Source: an uncultured Bacteroidales bacterium (GTDB lineage Bacteria; Bacteroidota; Bacteroidia; Bacteroidales; UBA932). Taken from it: DNA of 64,000 nt. The stretch covers positions 1-64,000 of the forward strand of contig ONJB01000012.1 in NCBI GenBank assembly GCA_900318015.1. Reading direction: 5' to 3'. The notes under the pieces were generated by a model. It ran no database searches and was not told the origin of the DNA. It saw nothing but the letters and a program-made list of their open reading frames with translations. Below, one piece after another: positions 5,827-13,765 of this stretch. Both the position numbers and the translations under genes were made by a program. The first letter of the stretch is position 1; every line of letters begins with the position of its first letter.

Positions 5827-8166
5827 ATGCGGTTGCTTTGGAACCCTATGCGTAGGATACTCATCTCTCTGATACTTCTTGCCCAGGCGCTGGTCGTCTT
5901 TTCCCAGAACGGGGTGAAAGGACGCGTGGTGGAAGTCGATGGGGGACCGGTGATTTATGCGGCCGTGGTGCTGGAGTCGGCCGGGAAGACGGTGGCGGGT
6001 GCCATGACGGGCGAGGAGGGATCTTTCCTGATTCGGGGTGCGTTCAATGGACAATACCTGTTGAAGATCAGTTCCATCGGTTTTAAAGACTTGACGCGGG
6101 AAATCGCATGCACCGGCAAGGGAATGGTGGATCTGGGTGATATCATCCTGGCCCAGGATGCAACGGTCTTGAACGAGGCGTTGGTTGTTGCCGGTGAGAC
6201 GCCCAAGAGTCTGAGCGTGGAAAAGACGCGCATCAATACCGCATCCAGCGCTGCGGCGACAACAGGGTCCGTGCTGGAGGTAATCCGCGAGGCTTCGGCA
6301 ATCAGTGTCGATGGCAGCGGCGGCATTTCCATCCGTGGCAATAGCAATGTTCTTATCTTGGTGGACGGGATTCCCACCACCCTCGGGGGCTTGGAGAGCA
6401 TCCCGGCAGCCAATGTACAAAGCATCGAAATCGTGACCAGCCCGGATGTCAAGTATGATTCCGAGGGTACCGGCGGCATTGTCAACATCATTTCAAAGAA
6501 GCAATCTGCCAATATGTTCAGCGCGATGGCTGCGTTTAATTATGGATTTAACGGGTTCATGAACGGGAATGTGGCGCTGAATTATAACAAAGGCCGATGG
6601 GGCGTGCGGTTCAACTACAACGGCAAATACGAGAAGGATAGGATTGAGAGCGAGTTGCATCGGCAGATTGTGACCACAGGAAGCCGGGTGGACCAACTGA
6701 TCCATGCGACCAAGCGGACTTCCGGCCAGAATGCCGGCATCAACCTCCAGTTCAAGGCTACGCCCAAGGATATCCTGACAGCCGATTTCAAGGTGGCGCT
6801 GCCCCGGATGAACAATTTCCAGGACTTCAACGGCACGCGCCAGACCGATATCACTTTCAACCGCGAGAACTTTGAAGGAGGATTGGGGTATAAGCATTTG
6901 TTCGACCCCGGCAAGAAGGAGTTGAACGTGAACGCTTCCGTCTCCAGCATCACCGGTCATCGACCATCCTACTATTATGAAGGCGGAAAAATGGTGCAGA
7001 AGTCCCAGTCCGGCGGCCATCCCCTGATTGCCGCCCTGCAAGCCGATTATCTGACCATGTGGGGCAAGGGCCGGTTCGAGTCGGGCGCGAAGATGACATA
7101 TCGGCAGAACAACATCGACCATAAGATGTATGAGTGGGACGATGCCACGCAGGACTGGGTGTTGTCCATGCCGCTCAGCAACGACCTGACTCATCGGGAG
7201 TACATCCCGGCGGCGTATGCGATGTATTCCGGCAAATTCTCCGAGGCACTGTCCTACAAGGCCGGTGTCCGCTTCGAATACAGTTATGTCACGCTGCACA
7301 GCGAGAAAGAAAAACTGGACGACCACAGCGACTGCTGGTTCCTGTCGCCCAGCCTGTCGCTGGATTGGCGTGTCGCCCCACGCTGGTCATTGAGCGCTGC
7401 ACTCGCCAGGCGCATCTCCCGGCCGACGTATCCGCAGTTGAACCCGTACATCAACCTGATCGACAGGCAGACTTACGAGATGGGCAACATGAAGTTGCAG
7501 CCGGAGAAGGCCAACAAATTGGACGCGGGGTATTCCTATACCGGCAAGTCTTTGACGGTGAGCGGCAACGCCTATGTGACTTACACCACGAACTTCATCA
7601 ATCAGGTGGCTTATCTGGACAACGACATCCTGGTGACGACCTACATCAATGCGGATTCCGATGTGAAGACCGGCATCGACCAGAACATCCGGTATTCGCC
7701 CGCCAGGTGGCTGACGCTGGATCTGGCCGGCAACACCTTCTATTCGGCTTCCCGTGGTTCCTTCAAGGGCGCCGACATCCGAAATCAAGGCTGGACCAAC
7801 AACAGCAACGTCGGCCTTGCCATCCGGCCTTTCAGCGGTTCGGAAATCCAAGTGCAGTACTTTGTGACAACACCACAGTATTTCCCTCAGTTCACTACCC
7901 GGACCATCCATTACGGCAACATCGGCATCAAACAGTCCTTCCTGAAGAATGCGCTTACGGTTTCCGCTTTACTGACGGATGTGTTCAACACCCGCCGCTG
8001 GGATGTGCATTCCGACAACCCGGTTTTCATCCTGGTGAACAACAGCAAGAACCTTAGTCGTATGTTCTGGCTTGGCATTAACTGGAACTTCCACTCCTTC
8101 AAAGCCGCGAAGGGTACACAAAAACAACAGGAGGAAGACAGGAGCATCCTCAGATTGGGAGATTAG
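5827..8166 (+). CDS. TonB-dependent outer-membrane receptor, non-SusC type
   Basis: The 779-residue protein has a signal peptide (cleavage near VVFSQ, about residue 27), an N-terminal carboxypeptidase-regulatory-like domain (about 28-115), a plug domain (about 120-225, with GISIRGNSNVLILVDG and GTGGIVNIISKK) and a long C-terminal beta-barrel of the outer-membrane beta-barrel family, with many aromatic girdle strands. It lacks the SusC-length barrel, has no SusD partner, and so is probably not a PUL glycan importer; siderophores, metals or peptides are more usual cargo. A second ATG at 5848 (MRRILI) could be the true start because the signal peptide works better from it. Only 3 bp separate its stop from crcB. 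Confidence 0.85.
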   Translation: MRLLWNPMRRILISLILLAQALVVFSQNGVKGRVVEVDGGPVIYAAVVLESAGKTVAGAMTGEEGSFLIRGAFNGQYLLKISSIGFKDLTREIACTGKGMVDLGDIILAQDATVLNEALVVAGETPKSLSVEKTRINTASSAAATTGSVLEVIREASAISVDGSGGISIRGNSNVLILVDGIPTTLGGLESIPAANVQSIEIVTSPDVKYDSEGTGGIVNIISKKQSANMFSAMAAFNYGFNGFMNGNVALNYNKGRWGVRFNYNGKYEKDRIESELHRQIVTTGSRVDQLIHATKRTSGQNAGINLQFKATPKDILTADFKVALPRMNNFQDFNGTRQTDITFNRENFEGGLGYKHLFDPGKKELNVNASVSSITGHRPSYYYEGGKMVQKSQSGGHPLIAALQADYLTMWGKGRFESGAKMTYRQNNIDHKMYEWDDATQDWVLSMPLSNDLTHREYIPAAYAMYSGKFSEALSYKAGVRFEYSYVTLHSEKEKLDDHSDCWFLSPSLSLDWRVAPRWSLSAALARRISRPTYPQLNPYINLIDRQTYEMGNMKLQPEKANKLDAGYSYTGKSLTVSGNAYVTYTTNFINQVAYLDNDILVTTYINADSDVKTGIDQNIRYSPARWLTLDLAGNTFYSASRGSFKGADIRNQGWTNNSNVGLAIRPFSGSEIQVQYFVTTPQYFPQFTTRTIHYGNIGIKQSFLKNALTVSALLTDVFNTRRWDVHSDNPVFILVNNSKNLSRMFWLGINWNFHSFKAAKGTQKQQEEDRSILRLGD

Positions 8167-8169
8167 ACG

Positions 8170-8541
8170 ATGGAACTTATCAAAACCATATTGGTGGTTG
8201 GCGCCGGCAGTTTTTTGGGCGGCGCAGGCCGTTACCTTGTATCGTGGGCGTTGAGAGGCATCAAGGGATTCCCTTGGGCAACGCTGGCTGTGAACCTGGC
8301 CGGATGCTTCTTGATCGGCCTTCTCTGGGGCGTCTTCAGTAAGAACGGTACCGAGGGAGGCAACTGGGCCTTATTCCTGACTGTGGGTTTCTGCGGTGGC
8401 TTTACGACCTTCTCGACTTTCTCGAAGGAGGCGCTGATGATGTTGCAGGGCGGGAACATTTGGGGTTTTGTCGGGTATGTAGCCTTCAGCGTGTTTGCCG
8501 GTATCGCCCTTGTCGCGTTGGGGTACTTCCTAGTTCGCTAG
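8170..8541 (+). CDS. crcB: Fluoride efflux channel CrcB/Fluc
   Basis: The 123-residue, four-helix membrane protein carries the family signature GFCGGFTTFSTF at 73-84 and the conserved Asn of AVNLAGCF near residue 42. Length and layout are standard for the dual-topology fluoride channels that export F- passively and protect cells from weakly acidic fluoride. It starts 3 bp after the TonB receptor stop, so the two are probably co-transcribed, an unusual pairing. A hairpin terminator follows at 8565. I see no fluoride riboswitch ahead of the operon. Confidence 0.95.
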   Translation: MELIKTILVVGAGSFLGGAGRYLVSWALRGIKGFPWATLAVNLAGCFLIGLLWGVFSKNGTEGGNWALFLTVGFCGGFTTFSTFSKEALMMLQGGNIWGFVGYVAFSVFAGIALVALGYFLVR

Positions 8542-8551
8542 TATTCGGCTT

Positions 8552-8977
8552 ATCGGCATAACACAAACCCCGACAGTCTTGGAAGATTGCCGGGGTTTTG
8601 CTTGCGTAGAGGGTGAGGTTGGGAACCAACTATGTTCCATGGTGCTGATTATTAGCCGATTATGAAACCATCGGTTCCAAACCTGCCGTTTAAATGAAAG
8701 GTTCGGAACGATGCATTTAATAATAAAATGATTGACAGATATTTGCGATTGGTTCGGTTCCCAACCTCCGGTATCGTCCTGAAATTGGTTGACCTGGGTC
8801 TGCGGAAAGTAGTATTGTAACAGGTTGATAGCCGTACGATTCAAAAACCTGTGTCCACAGACCTGCCGAAAAAAGATGGGGTCTGCGGATTACAAATCTG
8901 CAATTGTCAGTCAATCAATGAATTATAAAACCGTTATCTGCAGACCCCAGTGAAAAGCACGAATAACACGGCTTTGG
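8552..8977 (+). repeat. Long intergenic repeat, copy 2
   Basis: Matches 152-575 at a constant offset of about 8400 bp with few substitutions and one or two single-base indels. The two copies bracket the whole gene-sparse region in direct orientation. Confidence 0.85.
8565..8599 (+). terminator. Hairpin terminator after crcB
   Basis: AAACCCCG and CGGGGTTT arms pair around AGTCTTGGAAGATTG and are followed by T residues. It is located 24 bp after the crcB stop. Confidence 0.75.
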
Positions 8978-8995
8978 CACCGTACCGACCCTGAA

Positions 8996-9136
8996 TCGAA
9001 GCACCTTTCGGAGCGAAGCGACTGCGCCATCAGGCGCACGGCCGGCCCGGGTATTTGACGACGAAGGAGGCAAATACGGAAAGGGTTTAAGGCCGCGGGG
9101 GTGCTCGAGGGGGCTGCTCCCCTCGTTAGATAGAAG
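8996..9136. repeat. GC-rich block adjoining tRNA-Leu
   Basis: Shares the ordered motifs of 731-870 (GCCATCAGGCGCACGGCC, TTTGACGACGAAGG, GGCAAATACGGAAAGG, CGCGGGGGTG). A hairpin at 9106-9125 (CGAGGGG / CCCCTCG) lies 12 nt beyond the tRNA 3' end and could serve as its transcription stop. Confidence 0.65.
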
Positions 9137-9218
9137 TACGGGTGGGGGGACTCGAACCCCCACGGCTTGCGCCACCAGATCCTAAGTCTGGGTTGTCTAC
9201 CAATTCCAACACACCCGC
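9137..9218 (-). tRNA. tRNA-Leu (anticodon UAG)
   Basis: The reverse strand folds into a class II tRNA of 82 nt. Acceptor arms are GCGGGTG (5') and CACCCGT plus discriminator A. The anticodon stem-loop is CCAGA-CTTAGGA-TCTGG with UAG at 9182-9184. There is a variable arm (TGGCGCAAGCC region), and the T arm carries GGGGGTTCGAGTCCCCC. The first pair is G-U. CCA is not encoded. A TACCTTTG box lies just upstream at 9232-9239. Confidence 0.95.
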
Positions 9219-9231
9219 ATGGAAAGGAATG

Positions 9232-9239
9232 CAAAGGTA
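9232..9239 (-). promoter_or_regulatory. -7 box of tRNA-Leu
   Basis: TACCTTTG on the minus strand fits TAnnTTTG and ends 13 nt before the tRNA 5' end. It lies between prmA and the tRNA. Confidence 0.55.
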
Positions 9240-9240
9240 A

Positions 9241-10089
9241 TCAATTTTTCGCGAACTCCACGCAGGCCCATTCTTCGCGGAGGGTCTGGCCGACGAAGGT
9301 GAGGCCGAGGGAGGCGGCGCGGTCCTGCAAGGCGGGGATGTCGGCCTCGTAGAAGCCGGACATCAGCAGCCGGCCGCCGTGCCGCAAGGAGCGCACGTAG
9401 GTAGGCATGTCCTCCAGCAGGATGTTCCGGTGGATATTCGCCAAAATGACATCATAAGAGCCCATCTGGAGGAGGGAGGCGTCGCCGCAGGCGGTTTCCA
9501 CGCGGCGGGAGACGCGGTTCCAGCGGGCGTTGCCCCAGGCGGAGCGGGCGGCGACCGCGTCAATGTCGACCGCAAATACCTTCCGTGCGCCCATCTTGGC
9601 GGCGAGGATGCCCAGGATGGCGGTGCCGCAGCCCATGTCCAGGACCACGTGCCCCTTGATCAGGTCCTCGATTCCCAGCATCCGCTGCATCATCATGTAG
9701 GTCGTGTTGTGCGAGCCGGTGCCGAAGGCCATTTCCGGGTCGATCCAGATGTTGAACCGCGTGCGGGGGACGTTCTCGTTGAAGGAGGCCTTGATGGTGA
9801 CCTTCCCGTCCACGACGATGGGCTCGAAACGACTCTCCCATTCCTTGTTCCAGTTCTGGCCCTGGATGGGGACGGCCTCGAAGCCGACCACGTCGGGATA
9901 GCCGCTCAGGACGACCTTCAGGTCGCCCGGGCGGTATTCCGACAGGGGAATATAAGCTTTCAACAGTGGTTCCTCCGTCACGAAGGAGTCGTACGGCAGT
10001 TCGGCGAGCTCCGCCATCAGCATCTCGGCCGTCTCTTCGGAGAACGGCTCCAGGCGGACGGACACCTCGATATACTCGAAACTATTCAT
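9241..10089 (-). CDS. prmA: Ribosomal protein L11 methyltransferase
   Basis: The 282-residue class I SAM-dependent methyltransferase trimethylates ribosomal protein L11. An N-terminal substrate-recognition domain (about 1-95) is followed by the family signature PEMAFGTGSH at 118-127 and SAM motif I LDMGCGTAILGI at 149-160. The NIHRN segment, the PrmA version of the NPPF-type motif, appears in the second half. Its start codon overlaps the end of the AsmA-like gene by 8 bp, so the two are translationally coupled, and it ends right before tRNA-Leu. The family call is safe. Confidence 0.95.
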   Translation of the reverse strand: MNSFEYIEVSVRLEPFSEETAEMLMAELAELPYDSFVTEEPLLKAYIPLSEYRPGDLKVVLSGYPDVVGFEAVPIQGQNWNKEWESRFEPIVVDGKVTIKASFNENVPRTRFNIWIDPEMAFGTGSHNTTYMMMQRMLGIEDLIKGHVVLDMGCGTAILGILAAKMGARKVFAVDIDAVAARSAWGNARWNRVSRRVETACGDASLLQMGSYDVILANIHRNILLEDMPTYVRSLRHGGRLLMSGFYEADIPALQDRAASLGLTFVGQTLREEWACVEFAKN

Positions 10090-13000
10090 CTTCTTCTTTC
10101 TTTGCGACCGGTTTTTCTGGCGTGTCTGCCTCGGCCACCATCTTCAGCACTTCCTCCTTCAACGCTTCCTTGTCCATTTCCGAGGAGGCTTGTTCGAAAC
10201 GGCGGGTCATCAGGGCGACGGAATCCTGGACCGCGGCAGGGGCCGCCAGGGTGTCGGCATCGGGGGTATAGCCTGTCTGCGTCATCCGGTCCTGGATGTA
10301 GTGCTGCTCCTTGTTCTCGGCAATGACCTGGTCCACGCCCAGTTCGAAGACGTTATGGATGGAAGCCAGCAGGCTGTTCTGCACGGTATCCAGCTGCCGG
10401 CTGAAGTCGGGCACGGGGATGCGCCGGTACTTCGCCCGGCCCACCCCGTACTTGATATGGTCGAAGTCGTCGCCCCAGATGTTGATGCCGAACTTCACCA
10501 GCAGCGGCGACTTGATGGCCGACAGGTGATAATTGAACGACTCGTCCAGGTGCTGCAGCCCGCTCAAGGCCAGGGTGTACCGGTCGATGCCCATGACGAA
10601 AGGGAAGACCTCCATCACGTTGTCCCGGACCATGCCCGTCACGCCCATCTCGTTCACGTAGGCGCCGTTCTTGTTCCGGAACACCAGCATCCTGGCAATC
10701 CGCTTGAACTCGGGGGTGTCGCCGTCGATGGACAGGTCCTTGCCGGAAATCCGGAGGATCCCGTCGATGGACGGGAGCACGAGCTTCATGGCCGTGTCCA
10801 TTTCCGCCGTGGCGGCGAGCTCGCAGTTCAGGTCGCCCGCGAAGGAGCGCAGCATCGGCACCAGCGTATCGATCGCCGGGAACAGGGTGATGACCTTCTC
10901 CGCGGTGACGTCCACCAGGTTGAGGTCGAAACCGGTCTTGATGTCCCGCTTGCTCCGGGTGGCGTAGAAGCCCTCGAAATGGATTTCGCCCATGTTCGTG
11001 GCGGCGAGCGCATTGGTGATCTGGAGGGTGCGCTGCTTCATTTCCAGGTCGGCGGCGGCCCAGGAAACTTCCAGGCTGTCATACCGGATGTCGCTGGCTT
11101 CCACGCTGACCCGCGCATTCAGGTTGCCGGGGACGACGAGAAGGCGGGATGACGCGCTGTCCGGGAGTTCGACCCGCTCGATGGCCCGTTCGAGGGCTTC
11201 GTCGCTGGCGCGTTCCATCGAGGGCTCGGGGTCATATGACGCATAATAGGCGTATGCCCGCATGAGTTCGTTGGCGTCCAGGTGGTCGGAGGAGACCGTG
11301 GCGTCCAGCTCCATCGTGCCGCGCATCAGCAGGGAGCGGTGCAGATTCGAGAGCGTACCCTGGGCGGAAAGGTTGGATTCCCCGGCTTCGACGGTGATGT
11401 TTTTCAAGTCCACCTGATCGTTGGTGACCGCCCCGCGCAGGTCCAGCACCTGTGTCTGGAGCGGGAAGGCGGGCACGAGCAAGCGCGCCCGTTCCATCGA
11501 CACGTTGCCGGCGAAGTCCCAGTTGCGGTAATACTGCCGGACTGCGTCGGAAAGGTTAACGTGGATGTCCCGGCTGCGGAAATCGGACTGCATCCAGGCC
11601 GGGAAGGTGCGCCGGGGATGGCTCTGGCGGTATTTCGCCATCAGGGAGTCCCGCGGGACACCCGGCCAGACCCGTTGCAGGGAGTCCAGGAAGCGGTTCA
11701 GCCGGTTGGTGGTGCTTTCCGCCAGGAGGTGCTTGTTCGCGGTGATGTCGAACTTGAAGTTCCGCAGCAGGACGCCGTTGGCGCCGGTGCGGACCCGCAC
11801 GCCCGTGCTTTGGCTCGTGAGGTTCAGCTTCGGGGAGCGGAAGTCCTTGGTGGAAGGCGTGACGCGGAAGGTCTCCATGTTGTCCCGGAGGCCGATGGCG
11901 GTGCCTTCCTCATCCCGCATCGACAGGTTTGCGGCCTTGAGGACGCCCATCAGCGGGGTCAGCTCCTTGCCGCCGCGGAGGATGGCCGCGGAGTTCTGCG
12001 CCTGGATGTCGATGTCCTTGCCACGGACATAGGTTCCGCCCTTGTAGGTGGCGTCCAGGGTGTCCAGGACGGCGTTCAAGGCCAGGACGCGGGCGCCCCG
12101 GCGCATGTTGTCGTCGATGCGGTTGCCCTTCGTCTCCAGCGTGAGGTCCGCTTTCCGGATCCAGGCCTTGAGTTTGTCTTTCGAGTCGTCCACGGACAGG
12201 TCGCGGATGACCGCATTTCCCTTGATGTCGGCGTTTCCGATCTTGGCGAGGTTCAGCTGCGAAAGGTGCGCCTGCCCGTTCAAGGAGGCGGTGATGGAAC
12301 CGGTCCCGGTGATGCCCCGCTCGGCCGTGAAGGCCTTCGTGAGGGAGTCCACCCGGGCGCGGATCTTCCCGTTGATGGCAAAGAAAGGATCCTCGCCGGT
12401 CACGTCGGCCGCCGTGCCCTTCATGTCGATGCGGGCGCCCACGACGTCCAGGAGGACGCGGTTCAGGTCCAGGTCCAGTTTCAGTTCCTCGTCGGTGTTG
12501 GCATCGACATCCAGCGATACCTGGCCCCGGCGGCCGAATCCCTCGTAATCGACGAAGGCATCCGGAATCTGCAGGCGGGCGTTGATGCGCGGGAGCCGGC
12601 CCTTCGCCAGGACGCCGTCACAATGGGCGTCCAGGTCCAGCACCGCGTCGGTCTTCACTTTTCCCAGGGCGGGGAAGTTGACCTTGTATTCCTTCAGGAG
12701 GTCGCCCAGGGGGCATTTTTCGATGGTGGCCTCGGCCTGGATCTCCGTGCTGTCAGGGTGGAAGACTGCTTTGCCGCCACCCTTCAGGTCGATGGTGGCG
12801 ACTTTCAGCGTGAGGCGGTCCACCTGGGTCTCCAGGGCGCCGTCCGGCCGCTCCGGGAAGGACGCGTCGGCCTCCAGGTGCACCGGAATCCGCATCCGGC
12901 CGGAGGAGCGCAGGGAGAGGAAGGCCTTGGCATCCGCCGCGAGCGAAACGCGGCGGTCCTTGCCTTCCGCTTCCAGGCGGTCGAGACCCAGCGCGACCGT

Positions 13001-13714
13001 GTCCTTGGGCAGGCGTCCGTTCACGAAAAGGCTGTCCGCGACGAGCCGCATCCGGATGTCCGGGATGTTGTGCGTGTCCACTTTCCCGTCCATTTTCAAC
13101 TGCTTCATCCGGATCATGCCCAGGAGGGTATCCTGTTGGTTCGTGTATACGATGTAAGGCCGGCCGGTCAGGTGGACCTTGTGGAGGCGGATGGGCGGCA
13201 GGGGAGCGGAGGCGGTGGTGTCATTCGGGTCGCTCAACCGGAGGATGCCCCAGTTCGCGGCCGTACTGTCGTACCGGTGGGCAAAGATACGCGGCCGGTC
13301 CAGCTCCACGCGGCGGATGTCATAGCTGGTCTTCTTGAGGTAGTTGACGAGATTGAGCGACGCTTCCAGTTTCTGGAACGATGCCAGCGTGTCCATCTCC
13401 GGCGCCCGGCCCGCCTGCAGGAGCGGAAACCGTCCCTTTTCGACCAGGGAGGAATCATACCAGGCGTACCGTTCGTGCGGATACACGATCGCGCAGCTGT
13501 CCAGCGTGAAATTCAGGAAGGGAAAATCCTTGATGACGGAAGCGCGGACCCGCGAGAAGCGGAGCTCGCCGCCTTCCACATACTGCTCCGCGAACCGGTT
13601 CACGATGGGGGTCAGCACCTTGGGCCGGAGGATTACCTGCAGGGCCACCAGCAGGAGCAGCACCAGGCCCAGGAGGGCCAGCACGATATTCCGGATGATG
13701 CGGAGCGCTTTCAT
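10082..13714 (-). CDS. Very large AsmA-family envelope protein
   Basis: The 1210-residue protein begins at MKALRIIRN with one N-terminal membrane anchor (about residues 7-28) followed by a long periplasmic chain of beta-strand-rich repeats. The opening 'VLTPIVNRFAEQYVEGGELRFSRV' region and the recurring 'LDLDLNRVLLDVVGARIDMKG' type strands are typical of AsmA/TamB-like proteins, which form hydrophobic grooves that carry phospholipids between membranes. The carboxyl end is charged (VAKKEEDE). The start at 13714 is chosen over an upstream frame extension because the membrane anchor and a TATCTTTG box just ahead agree with it. It overlaps prmA by 8 bp. Lipid transport is inferred from the family. 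Confidence 0.8.
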   Translation of the reverse strand: MKALRIIRNIVLALLGLVLLLLVALQVILRPKVLTPIVNRFAEQYVEGGELRFSRVRASVIKDFPFLNFTLDSCAIVYPHERYAWYDSSLVEKGRFPLLQAGRAPEMDTLASFQKLEASLNLVNYLKKTSYDIRRVELDRPRIFAHRYDSTAANWGILRLSDPNDTTASAPLPPIRLHKVHLTGRPYIVYTNQQDTLLGMIRMKQLKMDGKVDTHNIPDIRMRLVADSLFVNGRLPKDTVALGLDRLEAEGKDRRVSLAADAKAFLSLRSSGRMRIPVHLEADASFPERPDGALETQVDRLTLKVATIDLKGGGKAVFHPDSTEIQAEATIEKCPLGDLLKEYKVNFPALGKVKTDAVLDLDAHCDGVLAKGRLPRINARLQIPDAFVDYEGFGRRGQVSLDVDANTDEELKLDLDLNRVLLDVVGARIDMKGTAADVTGEDPFFAINGKIRARVDSLTKAFTAERGITGTGSITASLNGQAHLSQLNLAKIGNADIKGNAVIRDLSVDDSKDKLKAWIRKADLTLETKGNRIDDNMRRGARVLALNAVLDTLDATYKGGTYVRGKDIDIQAQNSAAILRGGKELTPLMGVLKAANLSMRDEEGTAIGLRDNMETFRVTPSTKDFRSPKLNLTSQSTGVRVRTGANGVLLRNFKFDITANKHLLAESTTNRLNRFLDSLQRVWPGVPRDSLMAKYRQSHPRRTFPAWMQSDFRSRDIHVNLSDAVRQYYRNWDFAGNVSMERARLLVPAFPLQTQVLDLRGAVTNDQVDLKNITVEAGESNLSAQGTLSNLHRSLLMRGTMELDATVSSDHLDANELMRAYAYYASYDPEPSMERASDEALERAIERVELPDSASSRLLVVPGNLNARVSVEASDIRYDSLEVSWAAADLEMKQRTLQITNALAATNMGEIHFEGFYATRSKRDIKTGFDLNLVDVTAEKVITLFPAIDTLVPMLRSFAGDLNCELAATAEMDTAMKLVLPSIDGILRISGKDLSIDGDTPEFKRIARMLVFRNKNGAYVNEMGVTGMVRDNVMEVFPFVMGIDRYTLALSGLQHLDESFNYHLSAIKSPLLVKFGINIWGDDFDHIKYGVGRAKYRRIPVPDFSRQLDTVQNSLLASIHNVFELGVDQVIAENKEQHYIQDRMTQTGYTPDADTLAAPAAVQDSVALMTRRFEQASSEMDKEALKEEVLKMVAEADTPEKPVAKKEEDE

Positions 13715-13720
13715 GCTAAC

Positions 13721-13728
13721 AAAGATAG
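13721..13728 (-). promoter_or_regulatory. -7 box of the AsmA-like gene, inside a hairpin
   Basis: TATCTTTG ends only 6 nt before the ATG, implying a very short or absent leader. The box overlaps an inverted repeat (AGATAGTGAAA / TTTCACTATCT, 13723-13748) between this gene and the upstream acyltransferase gene, which may also terminate transcription from upstream. Confidence 0.5.
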
Positions 13729-13765
13729 TGAAAAAAGTTTCACTATCTTCGCCCAAGCGTCCCCG

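Larger units (their letters stand above)
8542..9136. other. Intergenic repeat region up to tRNA-Leu
   Basis: About 595 bp without a supported gene. It consists of the crcB terminator (8565-8599), long repeat copy 2 (8552-8977) and a GC-rich block (8996-9136) that runs without a break into the 3' end of the tRNA gene. The 104-codon minus frame at 8530-8844 is shortened to 62 codons in the other copy and is not credible as a gene. Confidence 0.75.
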
